Shown here piece after piece: positions 16,487-25,280 of a DNA stretch of 64,000 nt (within the stretch, counting starts at the first letter, position 1; every line of letters starts with the position of its first letter). The DNA comes from UBA1672 sp964351365 (GTDB taxonomy: Bacteria > Pseudomonadota > Alphaproteobacteria > Micavibrionales > Micavibrionaceae), in assembly GCA_964351365.1 (NCBI GenBank), contig CAYGNP010000011.1, positions 1-64,000 of the forward strand, read 5' to 3'. Position numbers and translations under genes: made by a program. The notes below the pieces were generated by a model. That model was not told the DNA's origin and did not search any database. It worked only from the letters and a program-made list of their open reading frames with translations.

Positions 16487-17581
16487 ATGAGTGCAGAAAT
16501 TGGCTTAGAAACAACAGGATACGGCAGGTCAACGCGCGGCAAGGTCGCGGGTGTTGATGTTATGGGCCCGCGTTCGCGTGAAGCTTACATGGACATGTTT
16601 GATCGTTTGAAAAGCGCAGCAGCTGATCCTGTTTTTAGTGCGGATGAGGGGCGGCAGAATTTTCGTCAGTCTTTGATGGATGGGAATACGGTCCAGCAGA
16701 CAGCGCTTTCGCAATTGCATCCGGGGCAGGATTTTTCGCCCAAAGCGACTGTGACTGTTGCAAATCAAGTTGATGGGACGAAAGGTAATGCAAGCACGGC
16801 CAAGGCAGCAAATCTGGTTGCCGGTGGGCAGGGCGTTTTGCAGGAGCAGCGCGGGCAGGTTTTAGCTCAGGCGCAGAAGGATCATCGGACGGCCAGTGCT
16901 GCGCTTATGGAGACAGCCAAGGATATGGGTTTTGATCAGGGCGCGGTTGCTTTTCAGATGCTACCTCAGGCTTCACCAGGTAAATTGCAGGCAGCGGCAA
17001 CTGTCGGGGCTGATCTTGCGCTTACGGGTGCAGGGTCGTTTGTGACCGCAGGGTTAAATGGTGGCGGTCTCCTGTTTGAGCTTGGTAAGCATGATAAATT
17101 ATTATCGCCGAAGGAGCAGGAAAGTCTTTTGAAGGAAACGCTTGAGAGATTGCAGTCACCCTCGCAGCCGCAGGATACACGTCAGAGTGCGGGGCGGGCG
17201 GCGATGGAATCGCTCGCGAGCGCCGATTCCACAAAACCTGATTTTGGGAATATGGATGTTAAGGGTCTTGAGGCTTTTCTGGCGACTCCGCCCGAAGAGC
17301 AGCCTGAAATTGCTGCGATTGATGCGGAGCTGCATGATTTCAATGAAGCACAGCTCCATAATGATTCGGTTGCAGCGAAAAATGGTGCGCAATCTGCGCG
17401 CACTGATCTGCCTGATAGTGGCAATATTACCCTTGCCGGGGATAGTCTTGCGGGTGTTTTCGGTGTTAAGGCTGAAGGCTCCGGTCTACGTGCTGGAGCG
17501 GTTGTTCCGGCTCTGGCGCGGGAATTTGACGTTGCCGCCTTTCAAAGGGATGCCGCGCCGGTGCGTTCTTTAAGTGCATAA
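16487..17581 (+). CDS. Hypothetical protein (364 aa), possibly leaderless
   Basis: I do not recognise this protein. It is Ala/Gln/Gly-rich, with no N-terminal signal peptide. One apolar stretch near residues 170-200 (Ala/Gly/Leu-rich) could be a weak membrane-associating segment. The rest looks helical or disordered with many Gln, Ser and Asp. The ATG lies 5 bases after a perfect TATAAT, so the message may have no leader. It sits between comM-like and diguanylate cyclase genes, each with its own promoter. It is probably lineage-specific. Confidence 0.65.
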   Translation: MSAEIGLETTGYGRSTRGKVAGVDVMGPRSREAYMDMFDRLKSAAADPVFSADEGRQNFRQSLMDGNTVQQTALSQLHPGQDFSPKATVTVANQVDGTKGNASTAKAANLVAGGQGVLQEQRGQVLAQAQKDHRTASAALMETAKDMGFDQGAVAFQMLPQASPGKLQAAATVGADLALTGAGSFVTAGLNGGGLLFELGKHDKLLSPKEQESLLKETLERLQSPSQPQDTRQSAGRAAMESLASADSTKPDFGNMDVKGLEAFLATPPEEQPEIAAIDAELHDFNEAQLHNDSVAAKNGAQSARTDLPDSGNITLAGDSLAGVFGVKAEGSGLRAGAVVPALAREFDVAAFQRDAAPVRSLSA

Positions 17582-17594
17582 CACACTTATGCTG

Positions 17595-17623
17595 TTCACA
17601 TTTATGTCTATCTGGGGTATAAA
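17595..17623 (+). promoter_or_regulatory. Sigma-70-like promoter for the diguanylate cyclase gene
   Basis: TTCACA (17595-17600) and TATAAA (17618-17623) are separated by exactly 17 bases; each is one base off consensus. The expected start is near 17630, about 25 bases before the TTG start codon. Confidence 0.7.
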
Positions 17624-17654
17624 GACCTAGGTGTAATTTCTGAGAGCGTTAACA

Positions 17655-18698
17655 TTGTCTTATTTCCATTCCGTAGAAAAGGCTAAAGAATTTGCAGATT
17701 TAGCGCTTGCGCGTATTTCCAAAGAGAGTTTGCTTCCGACTCCTGAAAATTTCGAATTGTGGTTTATTTACTACGCGCGGTCTGATCTGGCGCTTGTTAA
17801 GGCTGTTGACAGTCTTGTGAAGCATAATAAAGGCGAAATATCGGATAATGATTGTTATTCAATCTTTAAAGAATTTTTGAGTAATCATCGTGAAGAACAG
17901 TCGGTCCGTAATGCGGGTGACCAGATCAAGAAAACGATTGATGATGTTAATCAGACCGTTAGTTCAGCGCGTGAGCATGCTACGGCTTACAGTTCTGTTC
18001 TGGAGTGTGCTCAAAAGGATCTTGCTAAGGGTGGTGATGGCGCGAAAGATGTTATTGAATCTTTGATGAGCGGGACAAACACGATGCTCAATCATAATAA
18101 AAAAATTGAGAATGTTCTGCAGAACTCTGCAAAGGCGATGGAGGATATGCGCCGTGACCTTGAGATGGCACGCCGTGAGGCAATCACCGATGATTTAACG
18201 GGTTTGCCAAACCGTAAGGCGTTTGATCAGGAGATATTCAGGCTTGTTGAGCATACCAAAGAGGATGAAGGGCATATTTTCACAATGATTTTCATCGATA
18301 TCGATAAGTTTAAAGTTTTTAATGATACGTTCGGTCATCAAATTGGTGATCAGGTGCTTAAGCTTGTTGCAAAAACGCTCAAGGATGGTGTTAAGGGCCG
18401 TGATATGGCGGCGCGCTATGGCGGGGAAGAGTTTGCGATTTTGCTGCCTGAGACAAATATTGAGGGTGGTATGAAGGTTGCTGAATTGCTGCGGGCGGAA
18501 GTTGAGAAAAAAGAGCTTGTAAACCGGGCGACGGGCAAAAAAATTGCCAAAATTACGTTCTCTGCGGGTGTGGCGCAATATCTCAGGGGTGAGGAGATTG
18601 ATTCTCTGGTCGAGCGTGCGGATAAAGCACTATATGATGCGAAAAAAGGTGGGCGCAATATGGTTGTTTGTGCCAAATCACTTGCAAGAGCAAGCTGA
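17655..18698 (+). CDS. Diguanylate cyclase (GGDEF domain) with helical N-terminus
   Basis: The 347-residue protein makes cyclic di-GMP from two GTP. Residues 1-170 form a mostly helical, partly coiled-coil region of no named family that I can identify. The GGDEF domain spans about 172-342, with DDLTGLPNR at 179-187, the metal-binding FIDIDKFK, and the active site GGEEF at 256-260. The inhibitory I-site RxxD is KGRD (Lys247 to Asp250), with Lys replacing Arg, so product inhibition may be weakened. No EAL domain or membrane segment is present. The start is a TTG; no in-frame ATG is available before the middle of the protein, and a good promoter lies upstream. Confidence 0.9.
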   Translation: MSYFHSVEKAKEFADLALARISKESLLPTPENFELWFIYYARSDLALVKAVDSLVKHNKGEISDNDCYSIFKEFLSNHREEQSVRNAGDQIKKTIDDVNQTVSSAREHATAYSSVLECAQKDLAKGGDGAKDVIESLMSGTNTMLNHNKKIENVLQNSAKAMEDMRRDLEMARREAITDDLTGLPNRKAFDQEIFRLVEHTKEDEGHIFTMIFIDIDKFKVFNDTFGHQIGDQVLKLVAKTLKDGVKGRDMAARYGGEEFAILLPETNIEGGMKVAELLRAEVEKKELVNRATGKKIAKITFSAGVAQYLRGEEIDSLVERADKALYDAKKGGRNMVVCAKSLARAS

Positions 18699-18716
18699 TC
18701 GTGCCTATTTTGTTCT

Positions 18717-20939
18717 ATGCAAAATTTATATGACATTGAAGATGATGCGCGTGCACAAGGCTCTTACCCTTATTTAGAGGGTTTGAATGGTTCGCAGCGT
18801 CAGGCTGTGGAAGCTCTCGACGGGGCGGTTTTGGTGCTTGCGGGTGCGGGGACGGGCAAGACGCGCGTGCTGACGACGCGGCTTGCGCATTTGCTGCATA
18901 CGGGAAAGGCTTATCCTTCGCAGATTCTGGCCGTGACGTTCACGAATAAGGCTGCTCTTGAGATGAAAGAGCGGATCAGTGCCATGATGGGCGGGCAGCC
19001 TGTTGAGGGTTGGTGGCTGGGCACGTTTCACTCACTTGCTGCGCGAATGCTGCGCCGTCATGCGGATCTGGTTGGGCTTGGCAGTAATTTTACGATTATA
19101 GATACGGATGATCAGGTGCGCTTGCTCAAGCAAATTATGGAGGTTGAAGGGCTTGACGTTAAAAAATGGCCGCCAAAGGTTTGTCTTGGGGTGATTGAGC
19201 GCTGGAAGGATCGTGCGCTGCTTCCAGCCCAGGTTCCTCCTGCTGAAGCCGGCGATTTGGCTGATGGGAAGATGATCACGCTCTATGGGCGTTATCAGGC
19301 GCGTTTGCGGGCGATCAATGCCTGTGATTTTGGTGATTTAAGTCTTCATATGATCTCGATTCTTAAGAATTCAGAACATGCGTCTGTATTGGCGGAGTAT
19401 CACGACAAGTTCCGTTATATATTGGTGGATGAGTATCAGGATACGAATGTGGCTCAATATCTATGGTTGCGTTTGCTTGCGCAAGGGCGGGGTAATATTT
19501 GTTGTGTTGGGGATGATGATCAATCGATTTACGGATGGCGTGGGGCGGAGGTTGGCAATATTTTGAAGTTCGAAAAAGACTTTAAAGATGCGGTCGTTAT
19601 CCGGCTTGAGCAGAATTATAGATCTACAAATACGATTTTGCAGGCCTCGGGGGCAATTATTCAGAACAATGGATCGCGGCTTGGAAAAACGTTATGGTCT
19701 GAGCAGGGTAAGGGCGAAAAGATCAAGCTTTGTGGCTTATGGGATGGCGAGGCTGAGGCGCGATGGGTGGGGGAAGAAATAGAGCAATTGCAACGAAAAA
19801 ACGCTTCTCTTGGGGATATCGCTGTGCTTGTCCGAACCGGATTTCAGACCAGAGAGTTTGAAGAGAGGTTTATTAAACTGGGCGTATCGTATAGGGTAAT
19901 TGGGGGGCCAAGATTCTATGAACGTCTGGAAATTCGAGATGCTTTGGCGTATTTTCGGGTGGTGGTACAGCACGCCGATGATCTGGCGTTTGAGCGGATT
20001 TTGAACACCCCCAGGCGGGGTATAGGAAACACCACTGTGAACACGCTGTACGCGTATGCTCGGGCAAAGGGGATTAGTTTGCACGGTGCAATCATGGATT
20101 TAACACAGACAGATGAATTGCGGGCAAATGTTAAAGCAACATTGATGAAAGTTCTGGATGATTTTGCCCGGTGGCGGTCTTTATTGGAGAGTATGAATCA
20201 TGCGGAGCTGGCGCTTAAGATTTTGGAAGAATCGGGCTATATGGATATGTGGAAGATGGATAAAACACCAGAAGCGCCTGGCAGGCTTGAGAATTTAAGC
20301 GAGTTAATTGGCGGGATGCAAGAATATAGCAGCTTGCCTGAATTTCTGGAGCATGTTGCTCTTGTGTTGGAGAATCAAGATGGTCGTGCGGGTGAATATG
20401 TGACGTTGATGACGCTGCATGGGGCGAAGGGCCTTGAGTTTGATCATGTGTTTTTGCCTGGATGGGAGGAGGGGCTGTTTCCCTCGCAGCGCACGATGGA
20501 TGAAAACGGGATGAAGGGGCTTGAGGAGGAGCGCAGACTGGCCTATGTCGGTATTACGCGTGCGCGCAAGAGCGTATTTATCTCTTATGCCACGACGCGG
20601 CGCGTCTATGGGAATTGGGTGAATTCTATTCCCTCTCGTTTTATTGATGAAATTCCGGGTGAGCTTTTGGATGTGACGAGTCAAAGCGGTATGGTGCAGG
20701 CGGGGCGCTCCAGGCATTGGGATTCCAGCGGTTTTAAGGCGCAAAGCCCAGAGCCGGCGGCGCGTAAGGTGCAAACGGCGGATGGTGCAGTGCTTGCGCG
20801 CGGTGACCGAGTGTTTCATGACAAATTCGGCTATGGGAAAATTATTAACATTGACGGGCATAAGCTGGATATTGCGTTTGAAAAGGCCGGGCAAAAGCGC
20901 GTGATGGATAGTTTTGTTGAAAAAGTAAGTTCTTCTTAG
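18717..20939 (+). CDS. uvrD: ATP-dependent DNA helicase UvrD/PcrA
   Basis: This is a superfamily 1A helicase for nucleotide excision and mismatch repair and for clearing RecA filaments. The 740-residue protein carries Q-motif LNGSQRQAV, Walker A AGAGTGKT (about 42-49), TFTNKAALEMKER, VDEYQDTN, GDDDQSIYGWRGA, TLHGAKGLEFDHV and YVGITRARK. A C-terminal Tudor-like tail (GDRVFHDKFGYGKI) resembles that which in PcrA contacts RNA polymerase. It starts 18 bases after the diguanylate cyclase stop without an obvious ribosome site. Its stop interlocks with the convergent DUF1223 gene. Confidence 0.95.
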   Translation: MQNLYDIEDDARAQGSYPYLEGLNGSQRQAVEALDGAVLVLAGAGTGKTRVLTTRLAHLLHTGKAYPSQILAVTFTNKAALEMKERISAMMGGQPVEGWWLGTFHSLAARMLRRHADLVGLGSNFTIIDTDDQVRLLKQIMEVEGLDVKKWPPKVCLGVIERWKDRALLPAQVPPAEAGDLADGKMITLYGRYQARLRAINACDFGDLSLHMISILKNSEHASVLAEYHDKFRYILVDEYQDTNVAQYLWLRLLAQGRGNICCVGDDDQSIYGWRGAEVGNILKFEKDFKDAVVIRLEQNYRSTNTILQASGAIIQNNGSRLGKTLWSEQGKGEKIKLCGLWDGEAEARWVGEEIEQLQRKNASLGDIAVLVRTGFQTREFEERFIKLGVSYRVIGGPRFYERLEIRDALAYFRVVVQHADDLAFERILNTPRRGIGNTTVNTLYAYARAKGISLHGAIMDLTQTDELRANVKATLMKVLDDFARWRSLLESMNHAELALKILEESGYMDMWKMDKTPEAPGRLENLSELIGGMQEYSSLPEFLEHVALVLENQDGRAGEYVTLMTLHGAKGLEFDHVFLPGWEEGLFPSQRTMDENGMKGLEEERRLAYVGITRARKSVFISYATTRRVYGNWVNSIPSRFIDEIPGELLDVTSQSGMVQAGRSRHWDSSGFKAQSPEPAARKVQTADGAVLARGDRVFHDKFGYGKIINIDGHKLDIAFEKAGQKRVMDSFVEKVSSS

Positions 20940-21661
20940 AAATCCAGTTTTCCAGCCGCGATGATGGGGCCGTAGCCGCCTTCTTGGGCGAGGATGGCGA
21001 TTGAATCGATGTTCTCGGGCTTAGGGAATTCCAGTGTTGCTGCGTTGCCGTCCCAGCCGCCGAGATTATTATAGCTGCTGACCGGGTTTGAGTATGCTAT
21101 TGATTTTCCGCCGTTTTCACCGTTTTTGATAGTCTGATGTACGCTGTTTTTGAAGCCATAGGCCCACAGGCGGTAATTACCGTTTGTGATCGCTGGCAGA
21201 GAAATGCGGATAATATTTCCAGAGCTTGCGCCAATCTGGATCGTTTTTAGGGGTGCGTTTTCGGTTCTTTTGATGGCGGAGATAATGCTTGCCGCGTTGG
21301 AGCCTACAAATTCATCGCTGCCGTTCACGATCATTTGCGGGGTGTAAATGCGCCGTGTACCCTTAAAGCCAGCGTATCCGTGCTGGCGCATGTCACAGAA
21401 ATCCTGGGAGAGCGTGTCCTTCCAATTTAAATGATTCCAATAGGAGACATGGCAGCCTAGTGCGATGATGTTGTTTTTTTGCGCGAGCTCGCTGAGTAAT
21501 TTATCGGCGGGCGGGCACGACGAGCAGCTCTGCGAGGTGAAGAGTTCAATCACGATCGGAGCAGAAAGCCCGGGCATATTTTTGAGGTTTTGTGCTGTTC
21601 CTGCCCGGATGAGCAGCAGGGCCGATATGAGGCATAGAGTTATCAGGATTACGTAATTCAT
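20936..21661 (-). CDS. DUF1223 family thioredoxin-like exported protein
   Basis: I chose the ATG at 21661, giving 241 residues, because it puts a hydrophobic signal or anchor (NYVILITLCLISALLLI) at the very N-terminus; the longer reading from 21736 adds an unlikely polar extension. The family core follows: IVIELFTSQSCSSCPPADKLL, with a Cys-x-x-Cys in a thioredoxin-like setting, and a conserved Tyr-Trp-Asn segment. DUF1223 proteins are common in alphaproteobacteria, but no biochemical role is settled to my knowledge. The stop is interlocked with that of uvrD. Confidence 0.85.
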   Translation of the reverse strand: MNYVILITLCLISALLLIRAGTAQNLKNMPGLSAPIVIELFTSQSCSSCPPADKLLSELAQKNNIIALGCHVSYWNHLNWKDTLSQDFCDMRQHGYAGFKGTRRIYTPQMIVNGSDEFVGSNAASIISAIKRTENAPLKTIQIGASSGNIIRISLPAITNGNYRLWAYGFKNSVHQTIKNGENGGKSIAYSNPVSSYNNLGGWDGNAATLEFPKPENIDSIAILAQEGGYGPIIAAGKLDF

Positions 21662-21766
21662 TTTCTCACATCTATCATATGGTTTATATGCCTTATTCGT
21701 TGTTTTTTGATGAAAAGTTAACCATAGTGGTGGCATTCAATTTTTTATTTTAAACGGAAGAGCGCC

Positions 21767-22738
21767 ATGGTGCAAAATAATAAAATCGCAACTGTTTTTG
21801 GAGGGACCGGATTTATTGGTCGCCATATCGTGCGGAGCCTGGCGCGTCGCGGGATTGTCGTGAAGGTTGCAACGCGCGTTCCTGAGCGGGCTTACTTCCT
21901 CAAGCCGAGTGGCGCGGTTGGACAGATTGTGCCAGTTGTCTGTGATTATTCAAATGCGCAAAGCGTGCTTGAGGCGGTTGCAGGCGCGGATTATGTTGTG
22001 AACTGCATCGGTATTTTGTATGAGCGGGGCAAGCGTTCAACCTTTCAAAGGGCGCATGTAGATGTTCCGGCGCTTATTGCGCGAAGCTGCGCGGATGCGG
22101 ATGTTTCACGGTTTGTGCATATATCGGCTTTGGCTTGTGATTTGGGTGTTTCCAAATATGCAAAGAGCAAGTATGCGGGGGAAAAAGCGGTTTTGGGTAA
22201 TTTCCCGCGTGCAACAATTTTGCGCCCCAGTGTTGTTTTTGGTGAAGGGGATAATTTCTTTAATCTTTTTGCAGAATTGTCGCGGTATATGCCGTTCCTG
22301 CCACTGATCGGCGGTGGTATTACTCGGTTTCAGCCTGTTTTCGTGGCGGATGTTGCGGAGTGTGCTGTTGCGGCGCTTGTTGCGCCATCCGATCAATATT
22401 GCGGGCAGGTTTATCATCTGGGCGGGCCGGATGTTGTGAATTTCAAGCAAATTTACCAGCTGATATTTAAATATACCGGACGCAAAAGGAAATTGGTATC
22501 TGTTCCGTATAATGTTGCAAAGATGGAAGCAAGTTTATTAAGCTTATTGCCGAAGCCTTTGTTGACGCGTGATCAGGTGGAAAGTCTTAAAACGGATAAT
22601 GTTGTGCGCAATAATGCGCAGGGAATGTCTGCGTTCGGTATTGTGCCCAAATCACTTGATCTGGTATTGCCGTCGTATCTGAGTCGTTATAAAAAGGGCG
22701 GTGGGCGTTTTGACGAGGCGCATGCTGCGGCCTCATAA
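21767..22738 (+). CDS. NAD(P)-binding NDUFA9-like protein (atypical SDR)
   Basis: The 323-residue protein begins with an NAD(P)-binding Rossmann motif, FGGTGFIGRH (11-20). It shows the atypical-SDR pattern of the complex I NDUFA9-like family: VNCIGILYERG, FVHISALACD and ILRPSVVFGEGDNF. In mitochondria NDUFA9 is an accessory subunit of NADH dehydrogenase; in alphaproteobacteria homologues are frequent but less understood. GGAAGAG precedes the ATG at 21767. It overlaps none of its neighbours; surA starts 13 bases after its stop. Confidence 0.88.
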   Translation: MVQNNKIATVFGGTGFIGRHIVRSLARRGIVVKVATRVPERAYFLKPSGAVGQIVPVVCDYSNAQSVLEAVAGADYVVNCIGILYERGKRSTFQRAHVDVPALIARSCADADVSRFVHISALACDLGVSKYAKSKYAGEKAVLGNFPRATILRPSVVFGEGDNFFNLFAELSRYMPFLPLIGGGITRFQPVFVADVAECAVAALVAPSDQYCGQVYHLGGPDVVNFKQIYQLIFKYTGRKRKLVSVPYNVAKMEASLLSLLPKPLLTRDQVESLKTDNVVRNNAQGMSAFGIVPKSLDLVLPSYLSRYKKGGGRFDEAHAAAS

Positions 22739-22751
22739 AAAAGGAAAAGTT

Positions 22752-23696
22752 ATGATTTATATTCGGATGATGATTATGGTTTTGCTGTGTGCCGGTGCTC
22801 TGCCGATGCGGGCAGGGCATGCCGCGATGCAGGAGATTGTTGCGGTTGTGAATGAGGATGTTATTTCCGGGCGGGATCTGGATAGGCGGCTGCATTTGTT
22901 GATGGTGTCTTCGGGATTGCCCAATACGCAGGAGATTGCTGCGCGTTTGTTGCCACAGGTTTTAAATGGTTTGATAAATGAACGTATTATGTTGCAGGAA
23001 GCGCAGCGTGCGGGATTTAGTGTTGGTGAGGAGGAAATTGAAAAGGGTTTGGCGCAGATCGCGCAGCAAAATAAAATACCGCTTGATAAGTTTCAAGCGA
23101 TGTTGCGTCAGGGTGGTGTTGATGTAGAAAGTCTGCGCGCGCAGGTTAGAGCCCAGATTGCCTGGTCTAAAGTGGTGCAGGCAAAATTAAGGCCACGTGT
23201 TATTGTTTCTGAACGCGATATTGATGATGCCTATGAGCGCATTGTTGCGAAGACGGGTAGCACGGAGTATCTGACGGCTGAGATTTTTCTGCCTTTTGAT
23301 GGTCCAAAAGAGGAGAGCGAGGCTGCAAATTTAGCGAACAGGCTGAGTAATGAAATTAAATCAGGGCGTGCAAGCTTTTTTCAACTGGCGCAGCAATTCT
23401 CCAAATCTGCGGGTTCAGCGAATGGCGGGGATGTTGGTTGGTTGAATGAAACGCAGGTGGAGCCTGAGTTTTTGGCGGTTCTCCAAACTGCTGAAAAGAA
23501 TAAGATTACGCAGCCTATAAAAACACTTGATGGGTATCATATTTTGTTTTTACGTGACAAGCGCACAATGAGCGAGGATTCCGTTCCATCGCGCGATCAG
23601 ATCGCTTTTACACTTGGTTCGCAAAGGCTGGAGAAGTTACAGGCGCGCTATTTACAGGATTTGCGAGCGGCGGCTTTTATTGACATACGTGTTTAA
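22752..23696 (+). CDS. surA: SurA-type periplasmic peptidyl-prolyl isomerase/chaperone
   Basis: SurA escorts outer-membrane proteins across the periplasm. I place the start at the ATG at 22752, behind AAGGAAAAG, giving 314 residues with a signal peptide ending near RAGHA. Next come the SurA N-terminal chaperone segment (VAVVNEDVISGRDLDRRL) and one parvulin domain near residues 165-270, with FFQLAQQFSKSAGSANGGDVGWL-type sequence and a C-terminal helix. E. coli SurA has two parvulin domains; the single-domain form is usual in alphaproteobacteria. It is followed by rsmA after 3 bases. The lptD and pdxA genes often found beside it are not here. Confidence 0.88.
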   Translation: MIYIRMMIMVLLCAGALPMRAGHAAMQEIVAVVNEDVISGRDLDRRLHLLMVSSGLPNTQEIAARLLPQVLNGLINERIMLQEAQRAGFSVGEEEIEKGLAQIAQQNKIPLDKFQAMLRQGGVDVESLRAQVRAQIAWSKVVQAKLRPRVIVSERDIDDAYERIVAKTGSTEYLTAEIFLPFDGPKEESEAANLANRLSNEIKSGRASFFQLAQQFSKSAGSANGGDVGWLNETQVEPEFLAVLQTAEKNKITQPIKTLDGYHILFLRDKRTMSEDSVPSRDQIAFTLGSQRLEKLQARYLQDLRAAAFIDIRV

Positions 23697-23699
23697 TCC

Positions 23700-24560
23700 A
23701 TGACATTTGAGGCGCGCATATCGCAGGTTGAGGCTTTGCCTAGTTTGCGAGAGGTTATTGCGCAATATTCCTTGAGTGCGCAGAAGTCTCTGGGGCAGAA
23801 TTTTTTGCTCGATATGAATATTACCGATAAAATTGTGCGTGCGTCGCAAGATCGTTATAACGTGAATTGGGGGGAGGTTCATGCGCTTGAGGTTGGGCCG
23901 GGACCTGGGGGGCTTACGCGGTCACTGCTTAAATCCGGAGTTGGTAAGGTAACTGCGATTGAGCTGGATGAGCGGGCTATTGTGGCTCTGGATGGGTTGC
24001 GGGAAGCGGCGTGCGGAGATCTTGATATTATATCGCGTGATGCGATGCAAGTTGATTTAACCCAAATTGCCTGCGCGCCGCGCATTATTGTCGCAAATTT
24101 ACCGTATAATATTGCCACGCCCTTATTGCTGCATTGGCTGAAACAGATCAGAGCAGATCAGGATGCCTATGCATCCATGACTCTGATGTTTCAAAAGGAG
24201 GTAGCGGAGCGGATTTGTGCGAAGGCGCATACGAAGTCTTATGGGCGTTTAAGCATTATGGCGCAGTGGTTGTGCGGTGTTGACCGTGTCTATAATTTGC
24301 CGCCATCTGCTTTTACGCCACCGCCGAAAGTGGAGTCGAGCGTTGTGCATTTTATCCCAAAAAAACTGCCAGATCAGTCGCCTGAGTTTGCAGCAGTAGA
24401 GCGTGTTACAGCCGCAGCGTTTCAGCAAAGACGCAAGATGATACGCTCTAGTCTCAAGGCGTATATGCCTGCGATTGAAGCGCTTGGGATTGATCCGACT
24501 AAGCGGGCGGAGAATCTTAGTTTGCAAGAGTTCCTGTCGATTGCAGGATACCAGAATTAA
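23700..24560 (+). CDS. rsmA: 16S rRNA dimethyladenosine transferase RsmA (KsgA)
   Basis: RsmA dimethylates two adjacent adenines near the 3' end of 16S rRNA (A1518 and A1519 in E. coli numbering) during 30S maturation. The 286-residue protein shows LGQNFL (31-36), the SAM loop EVGPGPGGLT, VTAIELDERA, and the catalytic NLPYNI at 133-138. The C-terminal PPPKVESSVV and FQQRRKMIRSSL match the family. Only 3 bases separate it from surA, so the two are co-transcribed. The stop interlocks with that of gmk on the other strand. Confidence 0.97.
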   Translation: MTFEARISQVEALPSLREVIAQYSLSAQKSLGQNFLLDMNITDKIVRASQDRYNVNWGEVHALEVGPGPGGLTRSLLKSGVGKVTAIELDERAIVALDGLREAACGDLDIISRDAMQVDLTQIACAPRIIVANLPYNIATPLLLHWLKQIRADQDAYASMTLMFQKEVAERICAKAHTKSYGRLSIMAQWLCGVDRVYNLPPSAFTPPPKVESSVVHFIPKKLPDQSPEFAAVERVTAAAFQQRRKMIRSSLKAYMPAIEALGIDPTKRAENLSLQEFLSIAGYQN

Positions 24561-25204
24561 AGGCCGTCTTTGAGGCCGCGCACGAAATCGGAGAGGCCAA
24601 CCATGCGCCGGCGTTTCAAGCGTTCTGCATCCAGAATAATCTGGGCTTTGTTTATGGCTTGTTCGACGTTGCTGTTGATGATGACATAGTCATATTCGGT
24701 ATAGTGGGACATTTCATCGGCAGCCTTGGACATACGTCCGCGAATATCGGCTTCTGACTCCATTGTATCGCGTGAGCGGTTGCGCAGGCGTTTTTCAAGT
24801 TCGGCGCGTTCTGGCGGCAGGATGAAGACGGTGACGAGGTCTTCACGCGCGATTTCGGAGAGTTGCTGCGTTCCCTGCCAGTCGATATCGAAGATGACGT
24901 CTTTGCCGTGTTCAAGCGCCTTAATTACAGGTTCACGCGGGGTTCCGTAATAATGATCGAAGACTTTTGCATGTTCGAGCATTTCATTATTATCAACCAT
25001 AGCGCCAAATTCGTCTGGTTCGACGAAATAGTAATCCTGGCCGTTGACTTCACCGGCGCGGCGTTTGCGGGTGGTGGCGGAGATTGAAATAATCAAATCA
25101 GCGTTATTTTTGAGTAAGGCACGGCTAATTGTCGTTTTGCCCGCTCCGGAAGGGGAGGACATGACATACATCAGGCCGCGTCTTTTAATTTGTGTCGTGG
25201 GCAC
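24557..25204 (-). CDS. gmk: Guanylate kinase
   Basis: This enzyme phosphorylates GMP to GDP with ATP and is essential for nucleotide recycling. The 215-residue protein has P-loop SPSGAGKTT (17-25), the GMP-binding segment TTRKRRAGEVNGQDYYFV, and the lid Arg cluster in RLRNRSRDT. The length and motifs are full. It is convergent with rsmA, sharing 4 bases, and divergent from the SDR gene. Confidence 0.97.
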   Translation of the reverse strand: MPTTQIKRRGLMYVMSSPSGAGKTTISRALLKNNADLIISISATTRKRRAGEVNGQDYYFVEPDEFGAMVDNNEMLEHAKVFDHYYGTPREPVIKALEHGKDVIFDIDWQGTQQLSEIAREDLVTVFILPPERAELEKRLRNRSRDTMESEADIRGRMSKAADEMSHYTEYDYVIINSNVEQAINKAQIILDAERLKRRRMVGLSDFVRGLKDGL

Positions 25205-25280
25205 GTGGTATTTTCCTTGTTCTTTCTCAAAATAAATCTAAATTATTGACATCGCAAACAATAATTCAAAAGGATTGCAG

